The notes: a model not told the origin generated them from the sequence alone. A stretch of DNA of 64,000 nt from Rikenellaceae bacterium (GCA_015060015.1 SUZG01000001.1:202812-266811), one strand, 5' to 3'; numbered from the stretch's first letter, positions 26,941 through 35,066 are shown. Numbers and translations: made by a program.

Positions 26941-27720
26941 ATGGAAAACATAAGCAGAGTTGTTGTCGTGGGCAGCGGAAATGTTGCCGAGGCCGTGGCG
27001 TTGGCCGTGGCCGACTGCTGGGGTGTTGAGTTGTGTCAGGTCGTGGCCCGCAATGAGGAACGTGCCGCCCAGATTGCCGCAATGGCGGGCTGCGAGTGGT
27101 GCTCCGACTTCGCGGAGGCTGCCGATGCCGACCTCTACATCATAGCCGTCAGTGACCGTGCCGTTGAGGATGTGGCCGAGAGGCTCTGTCGCCGCGAGGG
27201 CTCTATCGTCGTGCATACGGCGGGCAGCGTATCGGTTGAGTCTCTGGGCGATGAGGCGTGTGGCGTGTTGTATCCGTTCCAGACCTTCACCGCCGGTCGC
27301 AGGGTCGATTTTACCGAGGTGCCACTCTTTGTTGAGGGCAGTGACGAGGCTACTGCGGCTCTTATCGAGGAGTTTGCCAATCTGTTGAGTAGCCGCGTCT
27401 ATCGTGCCGACTCTGCACGCCGCCGCGAGATTCATCTGGCGGGTGTCTTTGCCTGCAACTTCGTCAATGCACTCTACTCTATGGCTGCCGACCGCCTGGC
27501 CGAGAGTGAAGACTTGCCTTTCGATGTGTTGCGTCCGCTTATCGTTGAGACTGCGGCAAAGGCTGTCGATGCCGAGCATCCCCGACAGGTGCAGACGGGC
27601 CCTGCTGTCAGAGGCGATAAGGCTGTTGCTGAACGACATCAGAGTATGCTTGACGGCTCGGTGCAGCGAGAACTCTATGCTTTGCTGGACAGATATATTT
27701 TTGAAACCTTTCATACATAA
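26941..27720 (+). CDS. Rossmann-fold DUF2520 oxidoreductase-like protein
   Basis: The N-terminal NAD(P)-binding motif VVVVGSGNVAEAVALAVAD starts the protein, followed by a middle segment with DLYIIAVSDRAVEDVAERL. The C-terminal helical DUF2520 domain contains FACNFVNALYSMAADRLAE and GPAVRGDKAVAERHQSML. It resembles F420/NADP oxidoreductase and pyrroline-carboxylate-reductase-like folds, but its substrate is unknown. ATG 26941 gives the natural N-terminus; ATG 26926 would overlap the BrkB gene by 14 bases. Tight spacing suggests one operon with the genes around it. Confidence 0.85.
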   Translation: MENISRVVVVGSGNVAEAVALAVADCWGVELCQVVARNEERAAQIAAMAGCEWCSDFAEAADADLYIIAVSDRAVEDVAERLCRREGSIVVHTAGSVSVESLGDEACGVLYPFQTFTAGRRVDFTEVPLFVEGSDEATAALIEEFANLLSSRVYRADSARRREIHLAGVFACNFVNALYSMAADRLAESEDLPFDVLRPLIVETAAKAVDAEHPRQVQTGPAVRGDKAVAERHQSMLDGSVQRELYALLDRYIFETFHT

Positions 27721-27765
27721 AAAAGCTATTGCAAATAAAAAACAACCACAAATAAAACTTAAATT

Positions 27766-28356
27766 ATGAAAAACCTATTTTATGCCATTATCTTGCCATT
27801 GCTCTTTATGGCTTATAGTGCCTCGGCACAAGAACAGAAAACCGAAAAAATGGGATATGGTGCCGGGTGGAGATATGCCTTCTCAAAGGAGGGCCGAAAA
27901 GAGTGGAAGCCGGAATTTACGCTTAGATATATGTCGGGTTTTACAACCTCGGCCCCAATTATCACGGGCGGTGTCCGAATAGATGAAAAACGTACTTTCT
28001 CTTTGCTGTTAGGTCGTGGTGATACCTACATAGACCACGCACCCGGTGATATATATACAATAATGACGGGCGTTGCTTTTCGCCGATATTTTCATCTTGG
28101 CAAGCGAAAGATATTTGCTATATATAGCGACTTATATATAGGTGCAGGATGGGTGGATAAGGTTACCGGCAAATATTATAAAAACACTGCCACAGACGAG
28201 GAAATGGAACTTATTGAGGAGTCAGCCGGAGATGTGATTCTGATAGGAGGCTGGCAGCCGGGTGTCAGAGTGAGATGTTATAAAAATCTACACTTGTTTT
28301 TAGGCCCGACCATTGCTTCTGATTGCTTCGGTTTTCACGTCGGTGTAGGATTTTAA
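27766..28356 (+). CDS. Small outer-membrane beta-barrel-like protein, hypothetical
   Basis: I do not recognise a named family. There is a clear signal peptide (MKNLFYAIILPLLFMAYSASA) and then about 175 residues with alternating strand patterns (KPEFTLRYMSGFTTSAPII, IYTIMTGVAFRRYFHLG, KIFAIYSDLYIGAGWV). The protein ends in an aromatic residue (GFHVGVGF), as outer-membrane barrels do. It is more A/T-rich than its neighbours, so it may be a later insertion between the DUF2520 and KdsC genes. Confidence 0.65.
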   Translation: MKNLFYAIILPLLFMAYSASAQEQKTEKMGYGAGWRYAFSKEGRKEWKPEFTLRYMSGFTTSAPIITGGVRIDEKRTFSLLLGRGDTYIDHAPGDIYTIMTGVAFRRYFHLGKRKIFAIYSDLYIGAGWVDKVTGKYYKNTATDEEMELIEESAGDVILIGGWQPGVRVRCYKNLHLFLGPTIASDCFGFHVGVGF

Positions 28357-28399
28357 GTTGAGTATTATAGTATATTGTAAGTATTTAACAAAACGATAT

Positions 28400-28939
28400 A
28401 TGGGAAATTTTAAGGAAGATATAGCCCTTACGAAGGCCTTTATCTTTGATGTGGATGGCGTGATGACCGACGGAGGCATTATGCCCATTGAGGGAGGAAC
28501 CGACTTTATCCGAAAATATAACGCCAAGGATGGTTACGCCATAGCCTATGCTCTGCGTCGCGGCTATAAGGTGTGCGTCATCTCGGGCGGACACGGCACG
28601 CTGCTGCGTTCACGCCTGGAGAGGCTGGGCGTAACGAAGATGTACCTCAATTGTATGGATAAGATTGCCGCTATGGATGAGTTTTTTGCCGAATTTGGCG
28701 TGGACCCCGCAACGACAATCTATATGGGCGACGACATACCCGACTTGGAGTGTATGGAGAGGGTAGGCATACCCGTATGTCCTGCCGATGCCTGCCCGGA
28801 GGTTATCGAGGCGTCGCGTTATGTGTCGGAGTTTGGCGGCGGCAAGGGTGCTGTCAGGGACATCGTGGAGCAGACCTTGCGGGCACAGGATGAGTGGGCG
28901 AAGGATCGCCGCGGAGTGCTTGGTATTGCATCGAAATAA
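28400..28939 (+). CDS. kdsC: KdsC-type HAD phosphatase (3-deoxy-manno-octulosonate-8-phosphatase)
   Basis: A capless C0 HAD phosphatase of about 180 residues. Motif I is FIFDVDGVMTDGG with the nucleophile Asp17 and Asp19. Motif II is VCVISGGHGTLLRSRLE. Motif III/IV is IYMGDDIPDLECMERVGI. This is the pattern of KdsC, which releases phosphate from KDO-8-phosphate for lipid A core synthesis; it acts as a cytosolic tetramer. ATG 28400 is used since residues before it (from a TTG at 28358) are not family-like. A bifunctional NeuA-like or other C0 phosphatase is a less likely reading. Confidence 0.88.
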   Translation: MGNFKEDIALTKAFIFDVDGVMTDGGIMPIEGGTDFIRKYNAKDGYAIAYALRRGYKVCVISGGHGTLLRSRLERLGVTKMYLNCMDKIAAMDEFFAEFGVDPATTIYMGDDIPDLECMERVGIPVCPADACPEVIEASRYVSEFGGGKGAVRDIVEQTLRAQDEWAKDRRGVLGIASK

Positions 28940-28951
28940 AACGAAGATATT

Positions 28952-29458
28952 ATGACAGAGGAGAATCGCCTACGCCGAGAGAGGGTGTTTGAGTTCTTTG
29001 CGACTCACGGCATAGAGTACGAGGTGTATGACCACCCCGAGGCCCCGACCATCGAGATAGCCCGCGAGTATTGGCATCAGGATGGCTCGAAGCACTGTAA
29101 GAACCTCTTTTTCCGCAACCATAAGGGCAACCGCCACTATCTGGTTGTCTTTGACTGCGAGCAGTCGCTGGCCATCCACGATTTGGAGCATCGCCTGCAT
29201 CAGGGCAAGCTCTCGTTTGCCTCGGAGCAGCGTATGGAACGCTATCTGGGACTGCGTCCCGGCTCGGTGTCGCCCTTCGGTCTGGTGAACGATGCCGAGC
29301 ATCACGTTCATCTCTTTCTGGATGCCAACCTCAGGAACTATCCCTCGTTGTCGTTCCATCCCAACGACAATACCGCTACGGTGGTCATCTCGCAGGAGAT
29401 GTTCCATCGCTACTTGGAGGCCGTAGGCAACAGTTATGAGTATATCGAGCTATATTAA
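28952..29458 (+). CDS. YbaK/ProX-type aminoacyl-tRNA deacylase
   Basis: A single-domain trans-editing protein of 168 residues. The family signatures are YEVYDHPEAPTIEIA, then KNLFFRNHKGNRHYLVVFD, GKLSFASEQRMERYLGLRPG and SVSPFGLVNDAEHHVHLFLD. Proteins like this (PrdX/ProXp-ala) hydrolyse Ala-tRNA(Pro) formed in error by prolyl-tRNA synthetase. The lysine in KNLFF matches the conserved catalytic one. It follows kdsC by 12 bases in the same operon. Confidence 0.9.
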   Translation: MTEENRLRRERVFEFFATHGIEYEVYDHPEAPTIEIAREYWHQDGSKHCKNLFFRNHKGNRHYLVVFDCEQSLAIHDLEHRLHQGKLSFASEQRMERYLGLRPGSVSPFGLVNDAEHHVHLFLDANLRNYPSLSFHPNDNTATVVISQEMFHRYLEAVGNSYEYIELY

Positions 29459-29461
29459 TAT

Positions 29462-29501
29462 TTAGTATATCAGTGATTAGTATTTCAACGGTTAGTATAT
29501 C
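29462..29501 (+). repeat. Three TTAGTAT(A/T)TC direct repeats at 15-base spacing
   Basis: TTAGTATATC at 29462 and 29492 and TTAGTATTTC at 29477 are exactly 15 bases apart, just upstream of the cytochrome peroxidase gene (ATG 29541). They may be regulator binding sites or a small tandem repeat. Confidence 0.6.
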
Positions 29502-29540
29502 CACGAAACAGAAGATACAAAACCAATAAAACTTACAGGT

Positions 29541-30917
29541 ATGAAAAGAGGAACCATTTTATTCGTATTGTTGGGTGCGGTACTCGTAGCGGGTACTCTC
29601 TATACCCTTATGAATCGTCCGCCGGCCGAAGATTTGAGCCGTCAGGAGAGAGTGTTGCATATTTTGGACAAGGGCGGATGCCTCGCCTGCCACTCGGCAG
29701 AGCCGGAACTGCCTTTCTACTTCAAGATGCCTGTTGCCGACAAGATTATGCAGCAGGATATCGATTCGGGTTATCGTGCTTTCAATATCGAGCCGCTTAT
29801 GGAGGCTCTGGCTGCGGGCGAGAACCCCTCGATGGTCGATGTGGCGAAGGTTGAGCAGGTAGCCATCGAGAAGCGTATGCCTATGGCGAAGTATTATCTG
29901 GTGCATTGGGGTAGCCAGATGACCTCGGCCAAGAGTGATATCATCGTCGGCTGGGCTCGTGAGCTGCGTGCTGCATACTATGCCGATGATGCTGCCGAGA
30001 TGCGTGCCGGAGAGCCTGTGCGTCCCATTCCGCAAAGCGTTGAGACCGATGCTGCCAAGGTGGAGCTGGGCCGTAAGCTCTATCACGATACCCGTCTGTC
30101 GGTCGATAATACCGTATCGTGTGCATCGTGTCACGACCTCTCGACTGCGGGTGTCGATAACAAGCAGTACTCGGAGGGCGTAGCCGGACAGATGGGCGGT
30201 GTGAATGCTCCTACGGTATATAACGCACTCTATAACTTCGTTCAGTTCTGGGATGGTCGTGCTGCTACACTTGCCGACCAGGCCGCAGGGCCTCCTCTCA
30301 ACCCCGTTGAGATGGCAAGCACATCGTTTGACGAGATTATTGCGAAGCTGGCAAAGGATAAGTGGTATGTCGAGGCCTTCAACTCAATCTATGCTGACGG
30401 CATCACGCAGGCCAACATCACCAATGCTATCGAGGAGTTTGAACGCACGCTTATCACTCCTAACTCACGCTTCGACAAGTGGTTGCGTGGTGACGATGCG
30501 GCACTTACAGCTGACGAGATTGAGGGCTACGAACTCTTCAAGGAGTATAACTGTGCAACGTGCCACGTCGGCGTCAATCTTGGTGGCGAGTCATACGAGC
30601 TTATGGGCTTGCGTAAGCACTATTTCGCCGATAGAGGTCTGGCTCTGACCGAGGAGGATAATGGCCGTTACAAGCAGACACAGCAGGAACGCGACCGTCA
30701 TCGCTTCAAGGTGCCGGGTCTGCGTAATGTGGAGCTTACATGGCCTTATTACCACGATGGTACGCGTCAGACATTGGAGGAGGCTGTACGGGATATGGCT
30801 GTCTATCAGTCGGGCGTAGAGCTTACCGACGAGGAGTGTGCCAAGGTTGTTGCCTTCTTAAAGACGCTTACGGGCGAGTTTGAGGGTAAGCCACTCACCA
30901 ATGCCAATATGCAGTAG
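29541..30917 (+). CDS. Three-haem cytochrome c peroxidase
   Basis: An N-terminal membrane anchor (ILFVLLGAVLVAGTLYTLM) is followed by three CxxCH haem sites: CLACH near residue 47, CASCH near 193 and CATCH near 338. The last two belong to the di-haem CcpA/MauG core (RKLYHDTRLSVDNTVSC, FNAPTVYN-like GGVNAPTVYNALYNFVQFWD, KVPGLRNVELTWPYYHDG). The extra N-terminal haem domain matches the three-haem, YhjA-like quinol peroxidases that take electrons from the membrane and reduce hydrogen peroxide in the periplasm. The length of 458 residues agrees. Confidence 0.93.
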   Translation: MKRGTILFVLLGAVLVAGTLYTLMNRPPAEDLSRQERVLHILDKGGCLACHSAEPELPFYFKMPVADKIMQQDIDSGYRAFNIEPLMEALAAGENPSMVDVAKVEQVAIEKRMPMAKYYLVHWGSQMTSAKSDIIVGWARELRAAYYADDAAEMRAGEPVRPIPQSVETDAAKVELGRKLYHDTRLSVDNTVSCASCHDLSTAGVDNKQYSEGVAGQMGGVNAPTVYNALYNFVQFWDGRAATLADQAAGPPLNPVEMASTSFDEIIAKLAKDKWYVEAFNSIYADGITQANITNAIEEFERTLITPNSRFDKWLRGDDAALTADEIEGYELFKEYNCATCHVGVNLGGESYELMGLRKHYFADRGLALTEEDNGRYKQTQQERDRHRFKVPGLRNVELTWPYYHDGTRQTLEEAVRDMAVYQSGVELTDEECAKVVAFLKTLTGEFEGKPLTNANMQ

Positions 30918-30957
30918 GGTGGAGGTGGTGGAATATTCACCACAAACATAAAAAGGA

Positions 30958-30987
30958 TAAGGGTAGTAAAAATTTTTACTACCCTTA
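30958..30987. terminator. Bidirectional terminator, perfect 30-base palindrome
   Basis: TAAGGGTAGTAAAAA is followed directly by its exact reverse complement. It lies between the convergent peroxidase and SLOG-like genes, giving T runs on both strands. Confidence 0.8.
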
Positions 30988-30995
30988 TTCTTTAT

Positions 30996-31478
30996 CTATA
31001 ACACACGGCACGGGGTATCTCCGCTGTTGAGTGTGAGTGTGAAGTGGAGTGTCGAGAGCTGGCTCGTCGGGTCAAATGGAGCAAATACCACCTCGGAAGC
31101 GTAGCTCGTTGTAGCCCAATTGCGAAGTTGCGAGTTTGAGAAAGAGTGACGAGAGTAGTTGCGGAATGAGACGAAGAGAACTCTGCCCTCGTCGTATGCC
31201 GCTTGCAGGTGTGCGGGTATCTTGCGGTATAAGGCACGCCCCAAAGTAACCACCACCGAGCAACCCTCGGCGAGCAGAATATCCAAAACTATGCGTTCTA
31301 TGGGCGAGTGAAAACCGCTGATTACAATCTTGTCGGTGTGGGCAATCTCGCGAGCCCAGTTGCGTGCGAGGTCGATGGCTTCGGGCGGTGAAGTTCGTGA
31401 TGCAAAGAATGCTACTAACTCTCTGTCGAGCAAATCTTTATTTCCAGATAAGTCCATAAAAAAACGCAGGCGTTGCAT
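30996..31478 (-). CDS. SLOG/DprA-like Rossmann protein
   Basis: A protein of 160 residues (or 153 from Met8). The body resembles the nucleotide-binding fold of DprA/SLOG proteins: ELVAFFASRTSPPEAIDLA, IVISGFHSPIERIVLDILL, CSVVVTLGRALYRKIPAHL and AAYDEGRVLFVSF. It lacks the winged helix of true DprA, so a role in DNA uptake cannot be inferred. The C-terminal part is rich in Ser, Thr and Asn. A long leader with its own promoter precedes it. Function unknown. Confidence 0.6.
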   Translation of the reverse strand: MQRLRFFMDLSGNKDLLDRELVAFFASRTSPPEAIDLARNWAREIAHTDKIVISGFHSPIERIVLDILLAEGCSVVVTLGRALYRKIPAHLQAAYDEGRVLFVSFRNYSRHSFSNSQLRNWATTSYASEVVFAPFDPTSQLSTLHFTLTLNSGDTPCRVL

Positions 31479-31615
31479 TAACTTATCCTATACCGAGGCC
31501 TTGGCTGCCCACTACAAGAATAAGCAACACAAACACCCACGCAGGAAATATATCGCACATACCTTACCAAGAAGGTAGTAGGGATATACAACCTAACGGG
31601 ACATTTTGTTGCCAT
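31478..31615 (-). CDS. Possible 45-residue leader peptide upstream of the SLOG-like gene
   Basis: An ATG at 31615 opens 45 codons whose TAA overlaps the ATG of the next gene (TAATG), a layout seen in translational coupling. The sequence (starts MATKCPVRLYIPTTFLVRY, later ISCVGVCVAYSCSGQP) is Cys- and aromatic-rich with no family I know. It may be a chance frame within a structured leader. Confidence 0.25.
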   Translation of the reverse strand: MATKCPVRLYIPTTFLVRYVRYISCVGVCVAYSCSGQPRPRYRIS

Positions 31616-31716
31616 TCTCCTTGTAGTTCTAAACCGCCAAGTTTCAGTATAGAAGAATTGTCAAAAAATATCCTATCAAATATGTATGGCTCAACGGCAT
31701 AAGCCGTAGGCCACAA

Positions 31717-31747
31717 CAAAGATAAAGAAAAATATTAAAAAGCCGAA
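31717..31747 (-). promoter_or_regulatory. Promoter for the SLOG-like gene leader
   Basis: The minus strand reads TATCTTTG (31717-31724), a full -7 match, with TTCG (31744-31747) at exactly 19 bases, 3 of 4 to TTTG. Confidence 0.6.
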
Positions 31748-31797
31748 ATGTGGAGTAAAAAAGAGCGGAGATATTAAATGCCAATGGCAATATTTAC

Positions 31798-31829
31798 AAA
31801 AAAAGGCTGTCCGATGGAACAGCCTTTTT
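31798..31829 (-). terminator. Terminator of the TonB-receptor-like barrel gene
   Basis: AAAAGGCTGT and ACAGCCTTTT pair around an 8-base loop. On minus a run of seven T follows. It could also work on plus. Confidence 0.88.
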
Positions 31830-31845
31830 GTTTTCTCTCTTCAAA

Positions 31846-34761
31846 CTATCGCATGTGCGGTGGGCCCATACGACGCATAGCACCCTGACGCATACCTCCA
31901 CCTGCCTGTGGCACATAGTCGGTAATCTCCTTTGAACCCTTTTTGCCAAAGACACGCAGGTTATAGTTGAACTTCACCGAGAAGTAGCGACCGATGACGC
32001 TGTTCCATGAGTTCTGCGTATAACCCGAGCCTACGGTGCGGGCAAATGAGGTGTTCTGGTTGAAGATGTCGTTCACGCCAATCATCAACTCGCCCAGCTT
32101 GTTCTTGAAGAGCTTCTTGCCCAAGTAGGCGTGGCAAAGTGTGTACTGGTCGTTGTAGTCGTTTGTAAAACCTATGTTCTGAATGTAGCTGGCACTTGCT
32201 GTGAAGGTGAAGCCCTTCCAGAAGATAACTTTCAGGTTACCCGATGCCGAGTGGTAGAAGTAGTTGTTCTTGCCACGACCCAGCGAGTTATCCGCCTGAT
32301 TGTATGTTCCGTCCCACGAGAGTGTGAAGTCGATATTCTCCGAGATGTTGCTACCCAATGTGAGGTGTGCATCATAACCCATATTCGATGTGAGGTTACG
32401 CTTACCATTCACCAGCGAAGGCGTACGCGAGTAGTTCACGCCGGCCATAACATTGAAGTTACACTTCATAAAGTTCAGCGGCAGACCATAGCTCAAATGT
32501 GTGCGGATGCTCATATATCCATCCACATTGTCGTATGTAGAGTACTGCGTAGGCGTATAGTTCAGACCCTCGTCCTTCAACTGCTCGTTGATGAGTGTCG
32601 GGTCGGTGTAGATGCTTGATGAGATGTAGTCCTGCGTAGCGTTGAACGAGAACATCCACATAAAAGTACGACCCTTCTCCAGATTGGTGTTGTTGTAGTG
32701 GAAGTTCACCATATGCGAGTATGCGGGATTCAGATTCTCGTTACCGCGTGACACGTTTCGTGCATTCGATATGTTGAGGATGTTCTGCAACTGCGTGATG
32801 CGTGGGTTGTTGGTGTTCGACATCACAAACAGACGTATTGAGTTCTGCTGGTTGATGTTGAAGTTACCCATCAGGAAGTATGTGAAGTCGTTGTACGAAC
32901 GCTTGATACGCTGACTCTGGGCACTCTGGATGTCGCCGTTGAGAGTCGAGTACTGATAGTTTACATTCGCAACCAGCGTGTTACGTTCCTTTGAGTAACG
33001 GAAGCCCGGGCCTACGCTGTGTGTCAGGTAGTCGCTGGTCTGGAAGTTCGAGAGGCGTGGGTCCATCTCGCCATACATATAGTTGCCATCCTCGCCGTAG
33101 TTCCAGGTCTCGCGGTCGCTGTCCTGTCCCGAGTAGTTTACCGAGTAGCGGGCTGTAATCTGCGACACCTTTGACAGCGGCTCTGCGTAGGTTATGCTAC
33201 CTCCTGCACCTATATACTTCGAGTCAGATATTGTCGAGAGGTAACGCATCGTAGGCAATGCACCGACGATATTACCCTCGGCGTCACTCTCGGTCGTTGT
33301 CTTCTCCACCGAGTGCGAATGCGAGTCGTTATCCGAGTTATTTACATTGATGCGGCCGTCGATGGTGAGCAAACGACCCGGCTTGCCTAACTTGACGCGA
33401 TATTGCAGGAACTCCGATACGCGGTAGCCGTTACCCTTGCCCTTTGAGAAGTTGTCTATAAGGTCGTAGATGTCGCTGCCCTCGGCACCAATCTGCGTTC
33501 CTGTGGATTCGCTGAATGGAGTGTAGCCCTGCAAGCTGACATTCGTACGCGACATAATTGACTGATTCTCACTGATACGCCAGTCAAAACGCAGGTTCAG
33601 ACGGTGGTTGTAGTTCTTGTTGTCAGAGTAGCCTCTCTCCTCCAATGTACCCTGCTCGGCCATTGGGGCCTCATACCAGCGGATAAGCTCCGAGAGGTTG
33701 CGTGTGCGTGAGTGGTTGTAGAAGTAGCTCGCCTGCAACTTGACCTTCTCCTTCTCGCCCCACGAGTTAGAGTAGTTAAGACCTATCGAGCCCACATTTG
33801 CTACGCCACTCTGCGGACGTACCATATACTGACCTACACCTCGGCCCATACCGCCACCATGGCCTCCGCCACCTGTGACGCCCATGATATCCTCAAACGA
33901 GAAGTTCTGCTGGTTGATGTTGTTCAGCAGACCGATTACCGAAATGCGGCTCGAACCTGTAAAGTAGTTCACATTACCGCCCACGATATACTTGTGGGCA
34001 CTTGTGATGTCGTCGGTGTCGGGCTGGTAGCCATAGCCTGCCGAGAGCTTACCGAACACTCCCTGACGCATGTGTACGTGTGTGACGATGTTCAGAGCCT
34101 TGTAACCCTCGCCATCATCCATACCCGAGAACTCGGCGTTGTCACTCAGCTTGTTGAATACCTCGACACTCTTCACCGACTGTGCGGGCAACGAGTTCAA
34201 AGCCGTCGATACATCCTCGCCGAAGAACTCCTTGCCATCGACAAATACCTTCTTTACCGTTTCGCCCTGTGCCTCCACCGAGCCATTCTTTACGGTGATA
34301 CCGGGCATCTTCTTCAAAAGACCCTCCACGTCGGCATCGTTAGCCACCTTGAAGGCTGATGCGTTGTAACTTACCGTGTCACCCTTCGTTGAGGCACGGA
34401 TAGCTTCAACCTCCATCACTACGGTCTCAATCTTGGTAGCCTCCTCGCTTATCTCGATGACGATTTTCTCGCGATTCTCGGCCGTGATGTTGATGGTCTC
34501 CTGCTTGGTCTGGTAGCCGATGAACGACACATTGAACAGATACTCGCCGTAGCGTGTCGATGGGATAGCCGTCTTACCGCCAAAAGCCGATATGTATTGC
34601 TTTGCCTTGTCGGGCTTGTCTGCGGGAGCAATCTCCACAATAGCACCTGCGACACCCTCCTTGGTCTGGGCATCCACAATGGTTACATTCACCTTGCCAC
34701 TCTGGGCGAAGGCAGCCACGCTGCAAAGCAGGACAATCAGTGTTAAAACAATCTTTTTCAT
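31846..34761 (-). CDS. TonB-receptor-like outer-membrane beta-barrel protein
   Basis: The signal peptide MKKIVLTLIVLLCSVAAFAQ starts at ATG 34761; the frame upstream of it (to 34800) is discarded. Domains are a carboxypeptidase-regulatory-like fold (residues ~22-110, GKVNVTIVDAQTKEGVAGAI), a plug-like part (VEGLLKKMPGITVKNGSVEA, KKVFVDGKEFFGEDVSTALN) and a large barrel of the outer-membrane-barrel-3 type (LRFDWRISENQSIMSRTNV). A Gly/His/Met-rich loop near residues 310-330 (GVTGGGGHGGGMGRGVGQ) may bind metal. The C-terminus is Gly/Met/Arg-rich instead of ending in Phe. Such proteins lack a SusD partner and their cargo is unknown. The adjacent LytTR/LytS pair may control it. Confidence 0.85.
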   Translation of the reverse strand: MKKIVLTLIVLLCSVAAFAQSGKVNVTIVDAQTKEGVAGAIVEIAPADKPDKAKQYISAFGGKTAIPSTRYGEYLFNVSFIGYQTKQETINITAENREKIVIEISEEATKIETVVMEVEAIRASTKGDTVSYNASAFKVANDADVEGLLKKMPGITVKNGSVEAQGETVKKVFVDGKEFFGEDVSTALNSLPAQSVKSVEVFNKLSDNAEFSGMDDGEGYKALNIVTHVHMRQGVFGKLSAGYGYQPDTDDITSAHKYIVGGNVNYFTGSSRISVIGLLNNINQQNFSFEDIMGVTGGGGHGGGMGRGVGQYMVRPQSGVANVGSIGLNYSNSWGEKEKVKLQASYFYNHSRTRNLSELIRWYEAPMAEQGTLEERGYSDNKNYNHRLNLRFDWRISENQSIMSRTNVSLQGYTPFSESTGTQIGAEGSDIYDLIDNFSKGKGNGYRVSEFLQYRVKLGKPGRLLTIDGRINVNNSDNDSHSHSVEKTTTESDAEGNIVGALPTMRYLSTISDSKYIGAGGSITYAEPLSKVSQITARYSVNYSGQDSDRETWNYGEDGNYMYGEMDPRLSNFQTSDYLTHSVGPGFRYSKERNTLVANVNYQYSTLNGDIQSAQSQRIKRSYNDFTYFLMGNFNINQQNSIRLFVMSNTNNPRITQLQNILNISNARNVSRGNENLNPAYSHMVNFHYNNTNLEKGRTFMWMFSFNATQDYISSSIYTDPTLINEQLKDEGLNYTPTQYSTYDNVDGYMSIRTHLSYGLPLNFMKCNFNVMAGVNYSRTPSLVNGKRNLTSNMGYDAHLTLGSNISENIDFTLSWDGTYNQADNSLGRGKNNYFYHSASGNLKVIFWKGFTFTASASYIQNIGFTNDYNDQYTLCHAYLGKKLFKNKLGELMIGVNDIFNQNTSFARTVGSGYTQNSWNSVIGRYFSVKFNYNLRVFGKKGSKEITDYVPQAGGGMRQGAMRRMGPPHMR

Positions 34762-34817
34762 ATTTGATTTTTGTTTGCTGTCTAATAAAAAATATACCAA
34801 TTCAACCTAATCGGCCA

Positions 34818-34825
34818 CAAAGATA
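34818..34825 (-). promoter_or_regulatory. -7 promoter element for the barrel gene
   Basis: The minus strand reads TATCTTTG, a full TAnnTTTG match, with predicted start about 50 bases before ATG 34761. The -33 place is a poor match, as expected if an activator is needed. Confidence 0.55.
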
Positions 34826-34853
34826 TACATTTATTCTTTGAAACAACCTTTTG

Positions 34854-34888
34854 CGGGGTGAAACGACAAAAACGGGGTGTCAAGCGAC
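34854..34888. promoter_or_regulatory. Candidate LytTR operator pair A/B
   Basis: CGGGGTGAAACGAC (34854-34867) and CGGGGTGTCAAGCGAC (34873-34888) are related direct repeats 19 bases apart, about 32 bases upstream of the -7 element. The second also forms part of the terminator hairpin, which is a rival explanation. Confidence 0.4.
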
Positions 34889-34898
34889 TTGACACCCC
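34868..34898 (-). terminator. Terminator of the LytTR/LytS operon
   Basis: GGGGTGTCAAG and CTTGACACCCC are a perfect 11-base-pair stem with a 3-base loop, followed on minus by GTTTTTG. Confidence 0.88.
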
Positions 34899-35025
34899 TA
34901 CGAAAAACAACCTAATCTCCATTACTGCCCTGAATGGATAAGTGAGGTTCCTTGAAAGATAGGACTGAAACGAAACCCCACCTGACTACAAAGATATAAA
35001 TAAATCCGAATATTACTATATCTGT

Positions 35026-35060
35026 GGCGGTCAAATGTCTAAATTTGGCGGTGAAACGAC
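35026..35060. promoter_or_regulatory. Candidate LytTR operator pair C/D
   Basis: GGCGGTCAAATGTC (35026-35039) and GGCGGTGAAACGAC (35047-35060) are direct repeats with a 21-base period, the spacing usual for LytTR sites. GGTGAAACGAC is an exact copy of the core in site A. They lie about 33 bases upstream of a second -7 element, TATCTTTG at 34989-34996 (minus). Confidence 0.5.
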
Positions 35061-35066
35061 TAAATA

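Larger units (their letters stand above)
31479..31845. other. Intergenic leader region with promoter and terminator
   Basis: It holds the terminator of the barrel gene (31798-31829), a good minus-strand promoter (31717-31747) and a leader of about 230 bases before the SLOG-like gene. A minus frame without ATG (ending LGGLELQGEWQQNVPLG) is also open here and could be a decayed coding fragment. Confidence 0.5.
34762..35066. other. Regulatory intergenic region between barrel gene and two-component genes
   Basis: It contains two minus -7 elements (34818-34825 and 34989-34996), four related GC-richer repeats and a perfect hairpin terminator. No coding sequence was seen. Confidence 0.6.

Noticed and set aside
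31479..31700. Possible transposase remnant in the leader of the SLOG-like gene
   Set aside because: Short plausible peptide strings on both strands, but no transposase motif or terminal inverted repeats were seen.
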